In this document: piece after piece, positions 18,982 to 27,317 of the stretch
Layout: every line of letters begins with the position of its first letter
How positions within the stretch are numbered: the first letter of the stretch is position 1
NCBI GenBank assembly: GCA_947627795.1
Contig: CANQXJ010000004.1
Coordinates: forward strand, 1-64,000
DNA length: 64,000 nt
Reading direction: 5' to 3'
Source of the DNA: an uncultured Clostridia bacterium
Lineage (GTDB): Bacteria > Bacillota > Clostridia > UBA1381
Position numbers and translations under genes: made by a program
The notes under the pieces: generated by a model
Seen by the model: the letters and a program-made list of their open reading frames with translations, nothing else
Told to the model about the DNA's origin: nothing
The model's database searches: none

Positions 18982-20105
18982 TACGATATTCCCTTAGCGG
19001 CGCTGATTTTATACACCGCGTCAACCAGCTTCCTCGCGTCTGACCGCCTGCTAAACGCGCCGAACGACGCGCGCACTACGCCTCTGTCGGATGTTCCGAG
19101 TGCCTTATGTGCGAGCGGCGCACATTGGTATCCTGCTCTGACCGCGATTTTATCCCCCAGCATCTCAGCGACCGTTTCACAGTCAATGTTCCCTATATTA
19201 AAAGCAACAGTCCCGATTCGATTTTCATTTCCGTAAACGCGTATGCCGCCCATATTCTTAAATTCCCCGATAACATATTCCGCAAGCTCGCGCTCGCCGT
19301 TTCCAATGGAATCCGCGCCATGACGAAGAACGTATCTTACTCCCTTAGCAAGCGCGGCAATTCCGGGAGTGTTAATCGTGCCGCTGTGCAGCATATCCGG
19401 CATAAAGCGCGGCTGTGTCACACTTTCCGAAAGGCTTCCCGTACCGCCGGTTATAAGGGGTTTGAGAAGCTCGGGCTCTCGGACGTATAAGCCTCCCGTG
19501 CCGAGCGGTCCCATCAGCCCCTTATGTCCCGAAAACGCGAGTAAGTCCGCGTTTAAGTCATTTACGTCAATATTCATACATCCGGCGGTTTGCGCCGTGT
19601 CAAGCAAAAACAGCGCGCCCGAATGGCGGGCTATTTCTCCTATCTCCTTGACCGGCTGAATAGCTCCGCAGACGTTTGACGCGTGAGTGCAGACGATAAG
19701 CTTTGTGTTCGGGCGTACCGCGCGCTCTATATCGGCGGGATTCACGACGCCGCTGCCGTCCGCTTTGACAATCGTAAATTCGCTCTGTTCATACACCGGA
19801 CGGAGCACGCTGTTATGATCCATCTCGGTCGCGATAACATGGTCGCCCTTCTCAAGCGTTCCCTTTATCGCCATATTCAGAGCGTATGTCGCGTTCATCG
19901 TAAAGGCGATATTCTGCGGCTTTCGGATATTAAACAGCTCCGCAACAGTATCCTGAGCTTCGACAACGTCGCGCATACCGCGTATGCTCAGTCTGTGGCT
20001 GCCTCTTCCGGCGTTTTGGCTTCCGAAAACAGTATGCTTTATGAGTGCAAAATACACTCCCGCGGGCTTTTGGCGGCTTGTCGCGGCATTATCAAGATAC
20101 AGCAT
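18981..20105 (-). CDS. Aminotransferase class V / cysteine desulfurase family protein
   Basis: MLYLDNAATSRQKP..., TMNATYALNMAIKG, LLDTAQTAGCMNIDVNDLNADLLAFSGHKGLMGPLGTGGLYV. Confidence 0.92.
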   Translation of the reverse strand: MLYLDNAATSRQKPAGVYFALIKHTVFGSQNAGRGSHRLSIRGMRDVVEAQDTVAELFNIRKPQNIAFTMNATYALNMAIKGTLEKGDHVIATEMDHNSVLRPVYEQSEFTIVKADGSGVVNPADIERAVRPNTKLIVCTHASNVCGAIQPVKEIGEIARHSGALFLLDTAQTAGCMNIDVNDLNADLLAFSGHKGLMGPLGTGGLYVREPELLKPLITGGTGSLSESVTQPRFMPDMLHSGTINTPGIAALAKGVRYVLRHGADSIGNGERELAEYVIGEFKNMGGIRVYGNENRIGTVAFNIGNIDCETVAEMLGDKIAVRAGYQCAPLAHKALGTSDRGVVRASFGAFSRRSDARKLVDAVYKISAAKGIS

Positions 20106-20367
20106 GATACACCCGCTCCCCGTTCCGATACTCGTCATTATATATATTTTTCACCGACGCGCCCTGCTCTGAGGCAATTTCACGAACGCGTTCGGCATCA
20201 TACGCCGCGCGCATACCGCTCACATTTACCGAATATGAGCAGCCGCCCGTTCTGATTGCCGCGGGCGTGTGCACAACGTATGCCGGTATTCCCATTTCGC
20301 GCTCGATCGCCCTCGCCAAGCGCGTTGCTGATGTAACTGATCCCAATACTATATACAAGAAAATCAC
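20092..20367 (-). CDS. DUF3343 (putative Se/S carrier-like) small protein
   Basis: FLYIVLGSVTSATRLARAIEREMGIPAYVVHTPAAIRTGGCSYSVNV; overlaps the start of the cysteine desulfurase-like gene. Confidence 0.82.
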   Translation of the reverse strand: MIFLYIVLGSVTSATRLARAIEREMGIPAYVVHTPAAIRTGGCSYSVNVSGMRAAYDAERVREIASEQGASVKNIYNDEYRNGERVYHAVS

Positions 20368-20430
20368 TTCCTTCTCAACAAAATATGTAATACCATATTT
20401 ATAATACGCTTGAAGAAAGTGATTTGTGAT

Positions 20431-21564
20431 TTAATATACGTCAAACACGCTGCGCGGTTTATTGTGGTAGGCGACGCTCATTACAAGCCCGATTGAAATC
20501 AGATTTGTGACGAGCGACGTGCCGCCGTAGCTTATAAACGGGAGCGGTATGCCCGTGACCGGCATAAGTCCCATGCACATACCCACGTTTTCAAATGTGT
20601 GGAACAGCAGCATTGCCGCCACGCCGGTGCAGATATAGCGACCGAAAATATTATCAGCCTTCTGCGCGGTCTTGATACAGCGGTAAATTACAAGGAACAG
20701 CGCCAGCACCACAAGCATCGCGCCGATAAATCCGAATTCCTCGCTTATAACGCCGAAAATAAAATCCGTCGAGGGAGTGGGCAGAAAGCCGAGCTGCGTT
20801 TGTGTGCCGTGAAGGAAACCCTTGCCCCAAATTCCGCCCGAACCTATCGCGATTTTTGACTGGATTACATGGTAGCCTCCGTCGCGCGGCTCAAGCTCGG
20901 GATTGAAAAACACCTGAATTCGCTTTCGCTGTATATCGCTGAGCACATACATATAAATCAGCGGCAGCGACGCGATTCCCGCTGCGCCTATCGGAATAAT
21001 ATACTTATACGACAGCTTCGCCACAAACATCAGGCATATGAACATAAACACAAAAACCATCGCGCTTCCCATATCCGGCTGAAGAAGAATGAGCGCGAGA
21101 GGCACGCATAGGTGCAGCAGCAAACCGAGAATTACAAGCGGCTTGTTTATGCTCTCCTGGACTTTTGAAAGGTGATATGAAAAGGTCAGGATAAAACATA
21201 CCTTTGCAAATTCCGCCGGCTGAACGCCTATAGCGCCGAAACGGATCCAGCTTTTCGCGCCCCATTCGGTGTCGCCCGTGCCGATAATCAACACTATCAC
21301 GAGAGTGGCTATCGAAAAAATAAAAATCGGTTTAACAAGATTTTGGAATTGCTCGTAATCAAAAAAGCATGTTAAAATAAGCAGCGCTGCGCCGCCGGCA
21401 AACGCAACGGATTGAACAATCACGCTGCTGTTTGAGCCTGTATTACGCGTAGCCGTATAAATCGCGACAATGCCGAAAACCGACAATATAATCACGGTAA
21501 CAAACAATATCCAATCAAACTCCATCATCATGACAGAACGCTTAGCTAATTTTTTCCCCGCCAA
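20431..21564 (-). CDS. rodA: FtsW/RodA/SpoVE family peptidoglycan polymerase (RodA-like)
   Basis: IAIGSGGIWGKGFLHGTQTQLGFLPTPSTDFIFGVISEEFGFIG and GIPLPFISYGGTSLVTNLISIGL, conserved SEDS motifs. Confidence 0.9.
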   Translation of the reverse strand: MAGKKLAKRSVMMMEFDWILFVTVIILSVFGIVAIYTATRNTGSNSSVIVQSVAFAGGAALLILTCFFDYEQFQNLVKPIFIFSIATLVIVLIIGTGDTEWGAKSWIRFGAIGVQPAEFAKVCFILTFSYHLSKVQESINKPLVILGLLLHLCVPLALILLQPDMGSAMVFVFMFICLMFVAKLSYKYIIPIGAAGIASLPLIYMYVLSDIQRKRIQVFFNPELEPRDGGYHVIQSKIAIGSGGIWGKGFLHGTQTQLGFLPTPSTDFIFGVISEEFGFIGAMLVVLALFLVIYRCIKTAQKADNIFGRYICTGVAAMLLFHTFENVGMCMGLMPVTGIPLPFISYGGTSLVTNLISIGLVMSVAYHNKPRSVFDVY

Positions 21565-21655
21565 GGAAAATCACTCCCAAAATTATTATATATATATTTT
21601 ATCGCTATCGGGGGAAATAGTCAAGAGAAATATGAATTATTTGTTTTTTTGTGCG

Positions 21656-21715
21656 ACAAATTATGATTTATCTGCGCGTGCGCGTTCACACGCGCACGCC
21701 TATAAACCATAATTT
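21656..21715. repeat. Small palindromic element (TIR-like ends plus GC-rich hairpin)
   Basis: AAATTATGATTTAT ... ATAAACCATAATTTA ends flanking the perfect hairpin GCGTGCGCGT-TCAC-ACGCGCACGC. Confidence 0.6.
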
Positions 21716-21736
21716 ACCCTCCTACGCATCCGCGCA

Positions 21737-21767
21737 AAAAAATGAGGGGTTCGGAAACCCCTCATTT
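21737..21767 (-). terminator. Rho-independent terminator of the SLH protein gene
   Basis: Reverse strand AAAATGAGGGGTTTCCGAACCCCTCATTTTTTT. Confidence 0.9.
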
Positions 21768-21793
21768 TATATTGCATTTGTGCCTTTCAGCAA

Positions 21794-24700
21794 TTATTTC
21801 GTCGGTACGAAAATCATGATTTCCATGATGTCGTCGCCAAGAACTCTTGCTACTGCAAACTGCGGCTTTGAAAGAACGTTGATGTCCGCGATCGTCTCAT
21901 CGTCATCAAGCCAGAGATTATTGCCTACAAATGACGTTGATCTGATGCTGCTTGTGTTCTTCTCTGTAACCAAAGTGTTGTATCTTGACTGGCCGCCGAA
22001 GTCGAACGCATATACAGCTGTATCATCTGTAATTGAATAAGATTCAATATCATCGCTTACAGTGTTAACTGTGTATGTCTGCGCATCGTTATCGTAATCA
22101 AGCTTCGATAAGAAGTCTACATCGTAACCTGACTGGTCAACAATAATACCGAATACAAGCTTATATGTCTCGTCATGATCAGCATTCTCAGATGCCGGGT
22201 TTGTAAAGCTCTTGTCTACGCAATCAAGGAGATTATCTGTCCATGCGTAGTTTCTCAGCTCGTTGAAGTTGTCAATACCCGAACCGAAGAAGTTAGCATC
22301 ATCACTGAATACTCTTCTTACTCTTGTAACAGCACCGCTTGAATCCGTTGTGTAGATAATCGGTGTACCTTCAGCAACGCGGCCTCTCTCGAGATCCTCG
22401 TATGTTACTCTGTACTCCTCGCTTACGGTTGTGTCGTCATAGTACTCATCTGACAGATAGAGTCTTGTGATGTCTTTAGATTCATCAGGTGTGTAAAGCT
22501 CAAGCTCATAATCGTAATTGTCATTAGATGTCGTTACCAAGCTTACAAATGCAGCCATCTGCGAGCTCTTTGACCATCCGCCTGTATTGTCCTTTACAAT
22601 TGCAAGACCATATACGCCATTTGATGAACGGCTGTAGAAGTATGCATCATACTTGTCGCCGTCGATAAGCGTTGAAGGATCAAGATAGCTGATTTCCCAA
22701 TCTTTGCCGTCTTCCTTAACAACGAGAGCTGACGTTGTATCCGAAATTGTGTAAGAACCAATCTTATTCGACGACTCTTTGAATGTTCCGTCCTCAGTAA
22801 ATCTGCGGTCTACATCATGATCGATAGCTGTAAGCTCGTTTGACGAATTTAATCTGTAAGTAACAACTCTGTCAACCGGATTTACCTTGTCACCGTTTGA
22901 ATCCCATATCCAGCTGCGGATATCATCCTCTGTATGCTTATCATTCTGGAGCTTAGTTCCGAGAGTAACAGAACCTGATGTGCCATCCTTGTAGATAAGT
23001 TTTACATACATTGTCTCTCCGTCGTTTGACTCATATATATTGTCAACGATTGCAAGATTCTTATCCGATGAAACTTCCTCAGCCCATAATACTCTGCCGA
23101 AGTTATCGAAATAGAACTGATATGTTAAATATCTGTCAAGTGTTCTCGGAGCTACGCCTTCAACTGCCGGATAATATGTTCCGTCTAACTGATACTCCAA
23201 GCCGTCCTTGTTTCTTGTTGAACCGGTGCCTTCCCAATTCTCATGGTCTGATACGATGATATCATAGAATGAAGAATTCTTGAAGTCACCAGCGATTACA
23301 TCATAAGCGATTGAAAGAACATCATATTCCTCAATTTCAGATGCGTCGATATGAACGCCGCCTTTCTTGATAGAATAATCAACTTCTTCGTCCTCGAGGT
23401 CGATTACGATTGAATCGTCGAGATTGCCCTCTGTCTTCTCGAATATAATTTCTGTCTCTGTTTCGTCCTCAGTGTCAACATAGCTTACAAGAGCATCCTC
23501 ATAGTATGTTACCATGATCGTGTTATATGTGCCGCTTGTAGCTGTTGAACCCGTTGAACTCTCAGATACGAGCGTTACTTCGCCGACATTGTTTGCAACG
23601 ATATATCTTTCAACAAATTCATCAAATGTCATCGAATCTGTTACTCTAACACCGTTTACATAGTAGTTACCTGCGAACGAGCCGTCCTCTGTGGTAAGTC
23701 TGTAAGATGTTGTCTTAGAAGAACCGTTTACATAAGCGTACAATTTGCCGCTTGCTTCGTAAGTTGTGTTCTTATAAGCAGAGTTGTCATCCGCGAAATC
23801 TATAGCCGCAAATGATACCTCAGCGTTGCTGCTGAGCGGCTGGAGGCAGATAAGCTCATACTCGTCATAAGAATTAACTCTTACGATAGCTTCCGAATAA
23901 ACTCTCAGCTGATTAACAGCGTCTGTGTCGCCAACGTTAGCTACGATTTCTACCGGATCGTCATTTCTTGTATAATACTCATCCTCGAAGTTTGTAGCTC
24001 TCTCAACCTGGAATCTTACCTCGTCAGCATCCATTCCGCCTGAAGCTGTCTTGCTTGTCTCTATTACACGACCATATACAACATATGCGTCATGGTTCTT
24101 TGTAAGGATTGACTGCCAGTTTCTTCCTGTCTTGTTCTTCTGAGAAAGAACAGGTGTTCCGTCCCAGTTTTTCTCACCGGTCTCTTCGAGAACCGGAGCC
24201 TTGATTGTGTTAGCAACCATCTTAGCGCACTGTGCTCTTGTAAGAGCAGCGCTGTTGCCTGTAACCTGAACGCCGTCACCAATACCGATTTCATTAGCCA
24301 TGCTGAGGTAGCCTGTTTCCCAGCCGCCTCTGTCAACTGCCCATGTGTCATAACCGGCGGAGCATACGAGCATCTTCATAGCCTGCACATACGAAACTGC
24401 CTCGTCCGGATGGAACTTGCCGTCGTCAAAACCTGAAATGGTTCCGTCACCTGCGAGGGCTGTTATGTAGCCTGAAGCCCAGTGCATCTTGCCTGTTCCG
24501 ACGTCGTTAACGTCGGGGAATCTTGTTGTTTGGCTTGAAGCCGACGCAGCCATCTGAACCTTCGCCGGGCCTAAAGCGCCAACCAACATTGCCGCGAACT
24601 CAGCTCTTGTTACTTCTTTATCCGGAAGGAAGTTGCCGTTTTCGTCACCTACTACAACGTCTAATGCTGTTAACTCGTCAACTGCATGAGCGTAGTCAGC

Positions 24701-24814
24701 GTCTGCGGGAACGTCCGGATAATTAGCAGCAGAAACAGTAAGAGCAGCGAATGAACTTACTGACAGAGCAAGAGCCGCAACTGCTGAAATTACTTTTTTG
24801 AGATTCTTATTCAT
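21794..24814 (-). CDS. Large S-layer homology (SLH) domain protein, candidate S-layer/cell-surface protein
   Basis: Signal peptide MNKNLKKVISAVAALALSVSSFAALTVSAANYPDV; SLH motifs (HAVDELTALDVVVGDENGNFLPDKEVTRAEFAAMLVGAL; GYITALAGDGTISGFDDGKFHPDEAVSYVQAMKMLV); good RBS before M29 of the track ORF. Confidence 0.92.
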   Translation of the reverse strand: MNKNLKKVISAVAALALSVSSFAALTVSAANYPDVPADADYAHAVDELTALDVVVGDENGNFLPDKEVTRAEFAAMLVGALGPAKVQMAASASSQTTRFPDVNDVGTGKMHWASGYITALAGDGTISGFDDGKFHPDEAVSYVQAMKMLVCSAGYDTWAVDRGGWETGYLSMANEIGIGDGVQVTGNSAALTRAQCAKMVANTIKAPVLEETGEKNWDGTPVLSQKNKTGRNWQSILTKNHDAYVVYGRVIETSKTASGGMDADEVRFQVERATNFEDEYYTRNDDPVEIVANVGDTDAVNQLRVYSEAIVRVNSYDEYELICLQPLSSNAEVSFAAIDFADDNSAYKNTTYEASGKLYAYVNGSSKTTSYRLTTEDGSFAGNYYVNGVRVTDSMTFDEFVERYIVANNVGEVTLVSESSTGSTATSGTYNTIMVTYYEDALVSYVDTEDETETEIIFEKTEGNLDDSIVIDLEDEEVDYSIKKGGVHIDASEIEEYDVLSIAYDVIAGDFKNSSFYDIIVSDHENWEGTGSTRNKDGLEYQLDGTYYPAVEGVAPRTLDRYLTYQFYFDNFGRVLWAEEVSSDKNLAIVDNIYESNDGETMYVKLIYKDGTSGSVTLGTKLQNDKHTEDDIRSWIWDSNGDKVNPVDRVVTYRLNSSNELTAIDHDVDRRFTEDGTFKESSNKIGSYTISDTTSALVVKEDGKDWEISYLDPSTLIDGDKYDAYFYSRSSNGVYGLAIVKDNTGGWSKSSQMAAFVSLVTTSNDNYDYELELYTPDESKDITRLYLSDEYYDDTTVSEEYRVTYEDLERGRVAEGTPIIYTTDSSGAVTRVRRVFSDDANFFGSGIDNFNELRNYAWTDNLLDCVDKSFTNPASENADHDETYKLVFGIIVDQSGYDVDFLSKLDYDNDAQTYTVNTVSDDIESYSITDDTAVYAFDFGGQSRYNTLVTEKNTSSIRSTSFVGNNLWLDDDETIADINVLSKPQFAVARVLGDDIMEIMIFVPTK

Positions 24815-24897
24815 AGTCTCAAATCCTCCCTTTTTTATTTCTGAAGAGTATGATACAATTCTCCGGGCACTCTCCTTTCCCGGAAAACGTAAATACA

Positions 24898-24959
24898 CTA
24901 AGATGTATATAACATCTTAGATACACATTGATTATACCACATAAATGCGGATAAGTCAA
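24898..24959 (-). promoter_or_regulatory. Strong sigma-A promoter and 5'-terminal mRNA stem-loop for the SLH protein gene
   Basis: Reverse strand: TTGACT (24959-24954), 17 bp, TATAAT (24936-24931); a perfect 9-bp hairpin CTAAGATGT-TATAT-ACATCTTAG (24920-24898) begins close to the predicted TSS. Confidence 0.8.
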
Positions 24960-25437
24960 TGCATAGATTACAGTTGTAAAAAAACTGTAACCGTTACCGC
25001 ATTTCGGCAATACCTGCATTGCGTCGAAAGCGGCAAAATTATTAAAAATATTACGGTAACAATTTCCAAAATAATGCTTCTACCCAATTACTCTGAAACT
25101 GCTATTTAATATTTTACTATTTCATAAAGGCATTGTCAACACCTTTTTTCTGACAATTTACTTTTTTTAAAAAATTTTATACTATTTGTACTAAAAATTT
25201 TTACATTTTTGGTTATTTTTGGTCATGTTGCTAAATATCTGTTTTCGTGGTTTACATATTATTAGACGTAACAGCCTTTATTTAGTTCCACTTTTCCGAA
25301 AAATTTTAAAAAAAATTTTTTTCGGCGTATTAACACCCCCGAAATTGCCTATTGAAAAAAATTTTTCCTTATTATATAATACATACATCACAGTTATATA
25401 ACACGTTTTATCATACCACAAACACGAGGTAAAGACT

Positions 25438-26043
25438 ATGGCAAAATATTACGCGGTAAAAAACGGTTACCGCATAGGAATATTCACCGACTGGGACGAT
25501 TGCAAATCGGCTGTTAACGGATTTTCTGGCGCGGAGTACAAAAGCTTTAAAACGCTCGAGGAAGCGGAAATATATCTTGGCGTGCGGAAAAAGACCGCCC
25601 CGCCGTTTCAATCCGCGCCAAACATCCCGCAAAGAGCCGCCGCTTACGTGGACGGCAGCTTCGATCCCGCATCGGGACGATTTTCATACGGAGCGGTTAT
25701 TTTCCATAACGGAAAAGAAATCACGATGAACGAGGCATTCTCCGACGAGACTCTTTCGTCCATGCATAATGTCGCCGGCGAAATAATGGGCGCTATGGCG
25801 GCGATGCGGTACTGTCTCGAAAACGGAATAACCGCGCTCGAATTATATTACGATTACGAGGGCATAAAAAAGTGGTGCACCGGCGAATGGTCGGCGACCA
25901 AGCCCGGAACAATAGAGTACAGGAATTTTTACCTTAAAATATCAAACCGGCTGAAGGTTGTATTTAATAAGGTAAAGGGTCATTCCGGCGATAAATACAA
26001 CGACATGGCTGATTCTCTCGCAAAAGCCGCGCTCGGACTTTGA
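25438..26043 (+). CDS. Ribonuclease H family protein with N-terminal viroplasmin-like domain
   Basis: MAKYYAVKNGYRIGIFTDWDDCKSAVNGFSGAEYKSFKTLEEAEIYL (viroplasmin); AAYVDGSFDPASGRFSYGAVI...NVAGEIMGAMAAM...VKGHSGDKYNDMADSLAKAA (RNase H). Confidence 0.95.
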   Translation: MAKYYAVKNGYRIGIFTDWDDCKSAVNGFSGAEYKSFKTLEEAEIYLGVRKKTAPPFQSAPNIPQRAAAYVDGSFDPASGRFSYGAVIFHNGKEITMNEAFSDETLSSMHNVAGEIMGAMAAMRYCLENGITALELYYDYEGIKKWCTGEWSATKPGTIEYRNFYLKISNRLKVVFNKVKGHSGDKYNDMADSLAKAALGL

Positions 26044-26137
26044 GCGGCGCGTTTAAATTGATATATATTAAACAGTTAAACGGCTCTGTTTTTGTGCAAA
26101 AAAGAAAATTATTATATTTTTGCCGAAATTTTAACAA

Positions 26138-26173
26138 TTACCTCTTGTATATTTCGGAATTTTGAGGTAAAAT
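26138..26173 (+). promoter_or_regulatory. Promoter of gap with flanking inverted heptamers
   Basis: TTGTAT (26145-26150), 17 bp, TAAAAT (26168-26173); TTACCTC (26138-26144) and GAGGTAA (26164-26170) are perfect inverted arms. Confidence 0.6.
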
Positions 26174-26226
26174 ATAGAAAATGGGTATAAATATGCTCAG
26201 AAATAAATTTTAGGAGGAATTTTAAA

Positions 26227-27264
26227 ATGGCAGTAAAAGTTGCGATTAACGGATTCGGACGTATCGGACGTCTCGCTTTCAGACAGATGTTCGGCGCGGA
26301 GGGTTACGAGGTTGTTGCGATCAACGATTTAACAAAGCCTTCAATGCTCGCTGACCTTTTAAAGTATGACACCGCTCAGGGCGGATATTGCGGAGTTATC
26401 GGCGAAAACCTTCACACGGTAGAGGCTGATGACGAGGCGGGCACAATCACTGTTGACGGTAAGGTTCTCAAGATTTACGCTATGGCTAACGCAGCGGAGC
26501 TTCCGTGGGGCGAGATCGGCGTTGACGTTGTTCTCGAGTGCACGGGCTTCTATACATCAAAGGCTAAGTCACAGGCTCATATCGACGCGGGCGCTAAGAA
26601 GGTAGTTATTTCCGCACCGGCGGGCAACGACCTCCCGACGATCGTTTACTCGGTTAACGAGGGCACGCTCACAAAGGACGACACTATCATTTCGGCTGCG
26701 TCATGTACAACAAACTGTCTTGCTCCGATGGCTAAGGCTCTTAACGACTACGCACCGATCCAGTCGGGTATCATGTCGACGATCCACGCATACACCGGCG
26801 ACCAGATGATCCTTGACGGTCCGCACAGAAAGGGCGACATGAGAAGAGCTCGCGCGGGCGCGGCTAACATCGTTCCGAACTCAACGGGCGCGGCTAAGGC
26901 GATCGGTCTTGTTATCCCCGAGCTCAACGGCAAGCTCATCGGTTCTGCACAGAGAGTTCCGGTTCCGACAGGCTCAACAACGATCCTTACGGCTGTTGTA
27001 AAGGGCGACAACGTAACTGTTGACGGTATCAACGCGGCTATGAAGGCTGCTTCGTCGGAGTCGTTCGGCTACAACACAGACCCGATCGTTTCATCGGACG
27101 TTATCGGCATGAGATACGGCTCGCTGTTTGACGCTACGCAGACAATGGTAATCGACCTCGGCAACGGTTTATACGAGGTACAGGTTGTTTCATGGTACGA
27201 CAACGAGAATTCGTACACATCGCAGATGGTTAGAACGATCAAGTATTTCGCTGAATTGGGCTGA
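26227..27264 (+). CDS. gap: Type I glyceraldehyde-3-phosphate dehydrogenase
   Basis: [18 protein letters not shown]..., [42 protein letters not shown]. Confidence 0.98.
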   Translation: MAVKVAINGFGRIGRLAFRQMFGAEGYEVVAINDLTKPSMLADLLKYDTAQGGYCGVIGENLHTVEADDEAGTITVDGKVLKIYAMANAAELPWGEIGVDVVLECTGFYTSKAKSQAHIDAGAKKVVISAPAGNDLPTIVYSVNEGTLTKDDTIISAASCTTNCLAPMAKALNDYAPIQSGIMSTIHAYTGDQMILDGPHRKGDMRRARAGAANIVPNSTGAAKAIGLVIPELNGKLIGSAQRVPVPTGSTTILTAVVKGDNVTVDGINAAMKAASSESFGYNTDPIVSSDVIGMRYGSLFDATQTMVIDLGNGLYEVQVVSWYDNENSYTSQMVRTIKYFAELG

Positions 27265-27282
27265 TTGAATTGATTTAAAACC

Positions 27283-27317
27283 AAAAATACGGCACAAATC
27301 TGTGCCGTATTTTTTTA
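27283..27317. terminator. Bidirectional Rho-independent terminator between gap and the ABC exporter gene
   Basis: AAAAATACGGCACA-AATC-TGTGCCGTATTTTTTT. Confidence 0.92.

Noticed and set aside
20092-20138. Longer start (MTSIGTGSGCI) for the cysteine desulfurase-like protein
   Set aside because: MLYLDNAATSRQKP is the conserved family N-terminus; the extension lies in the DUF3343 gene overlap.
24819-24898. N-terminal extension of the SLH protein ORF (MYLRFPGKESARRIVSYSSEIKKGGFET)
   Set aside because: Not signal-peptide-like; the real start MNKNLKKVISAVAALALS has a good RBS, and the extension is the mRNA leader.
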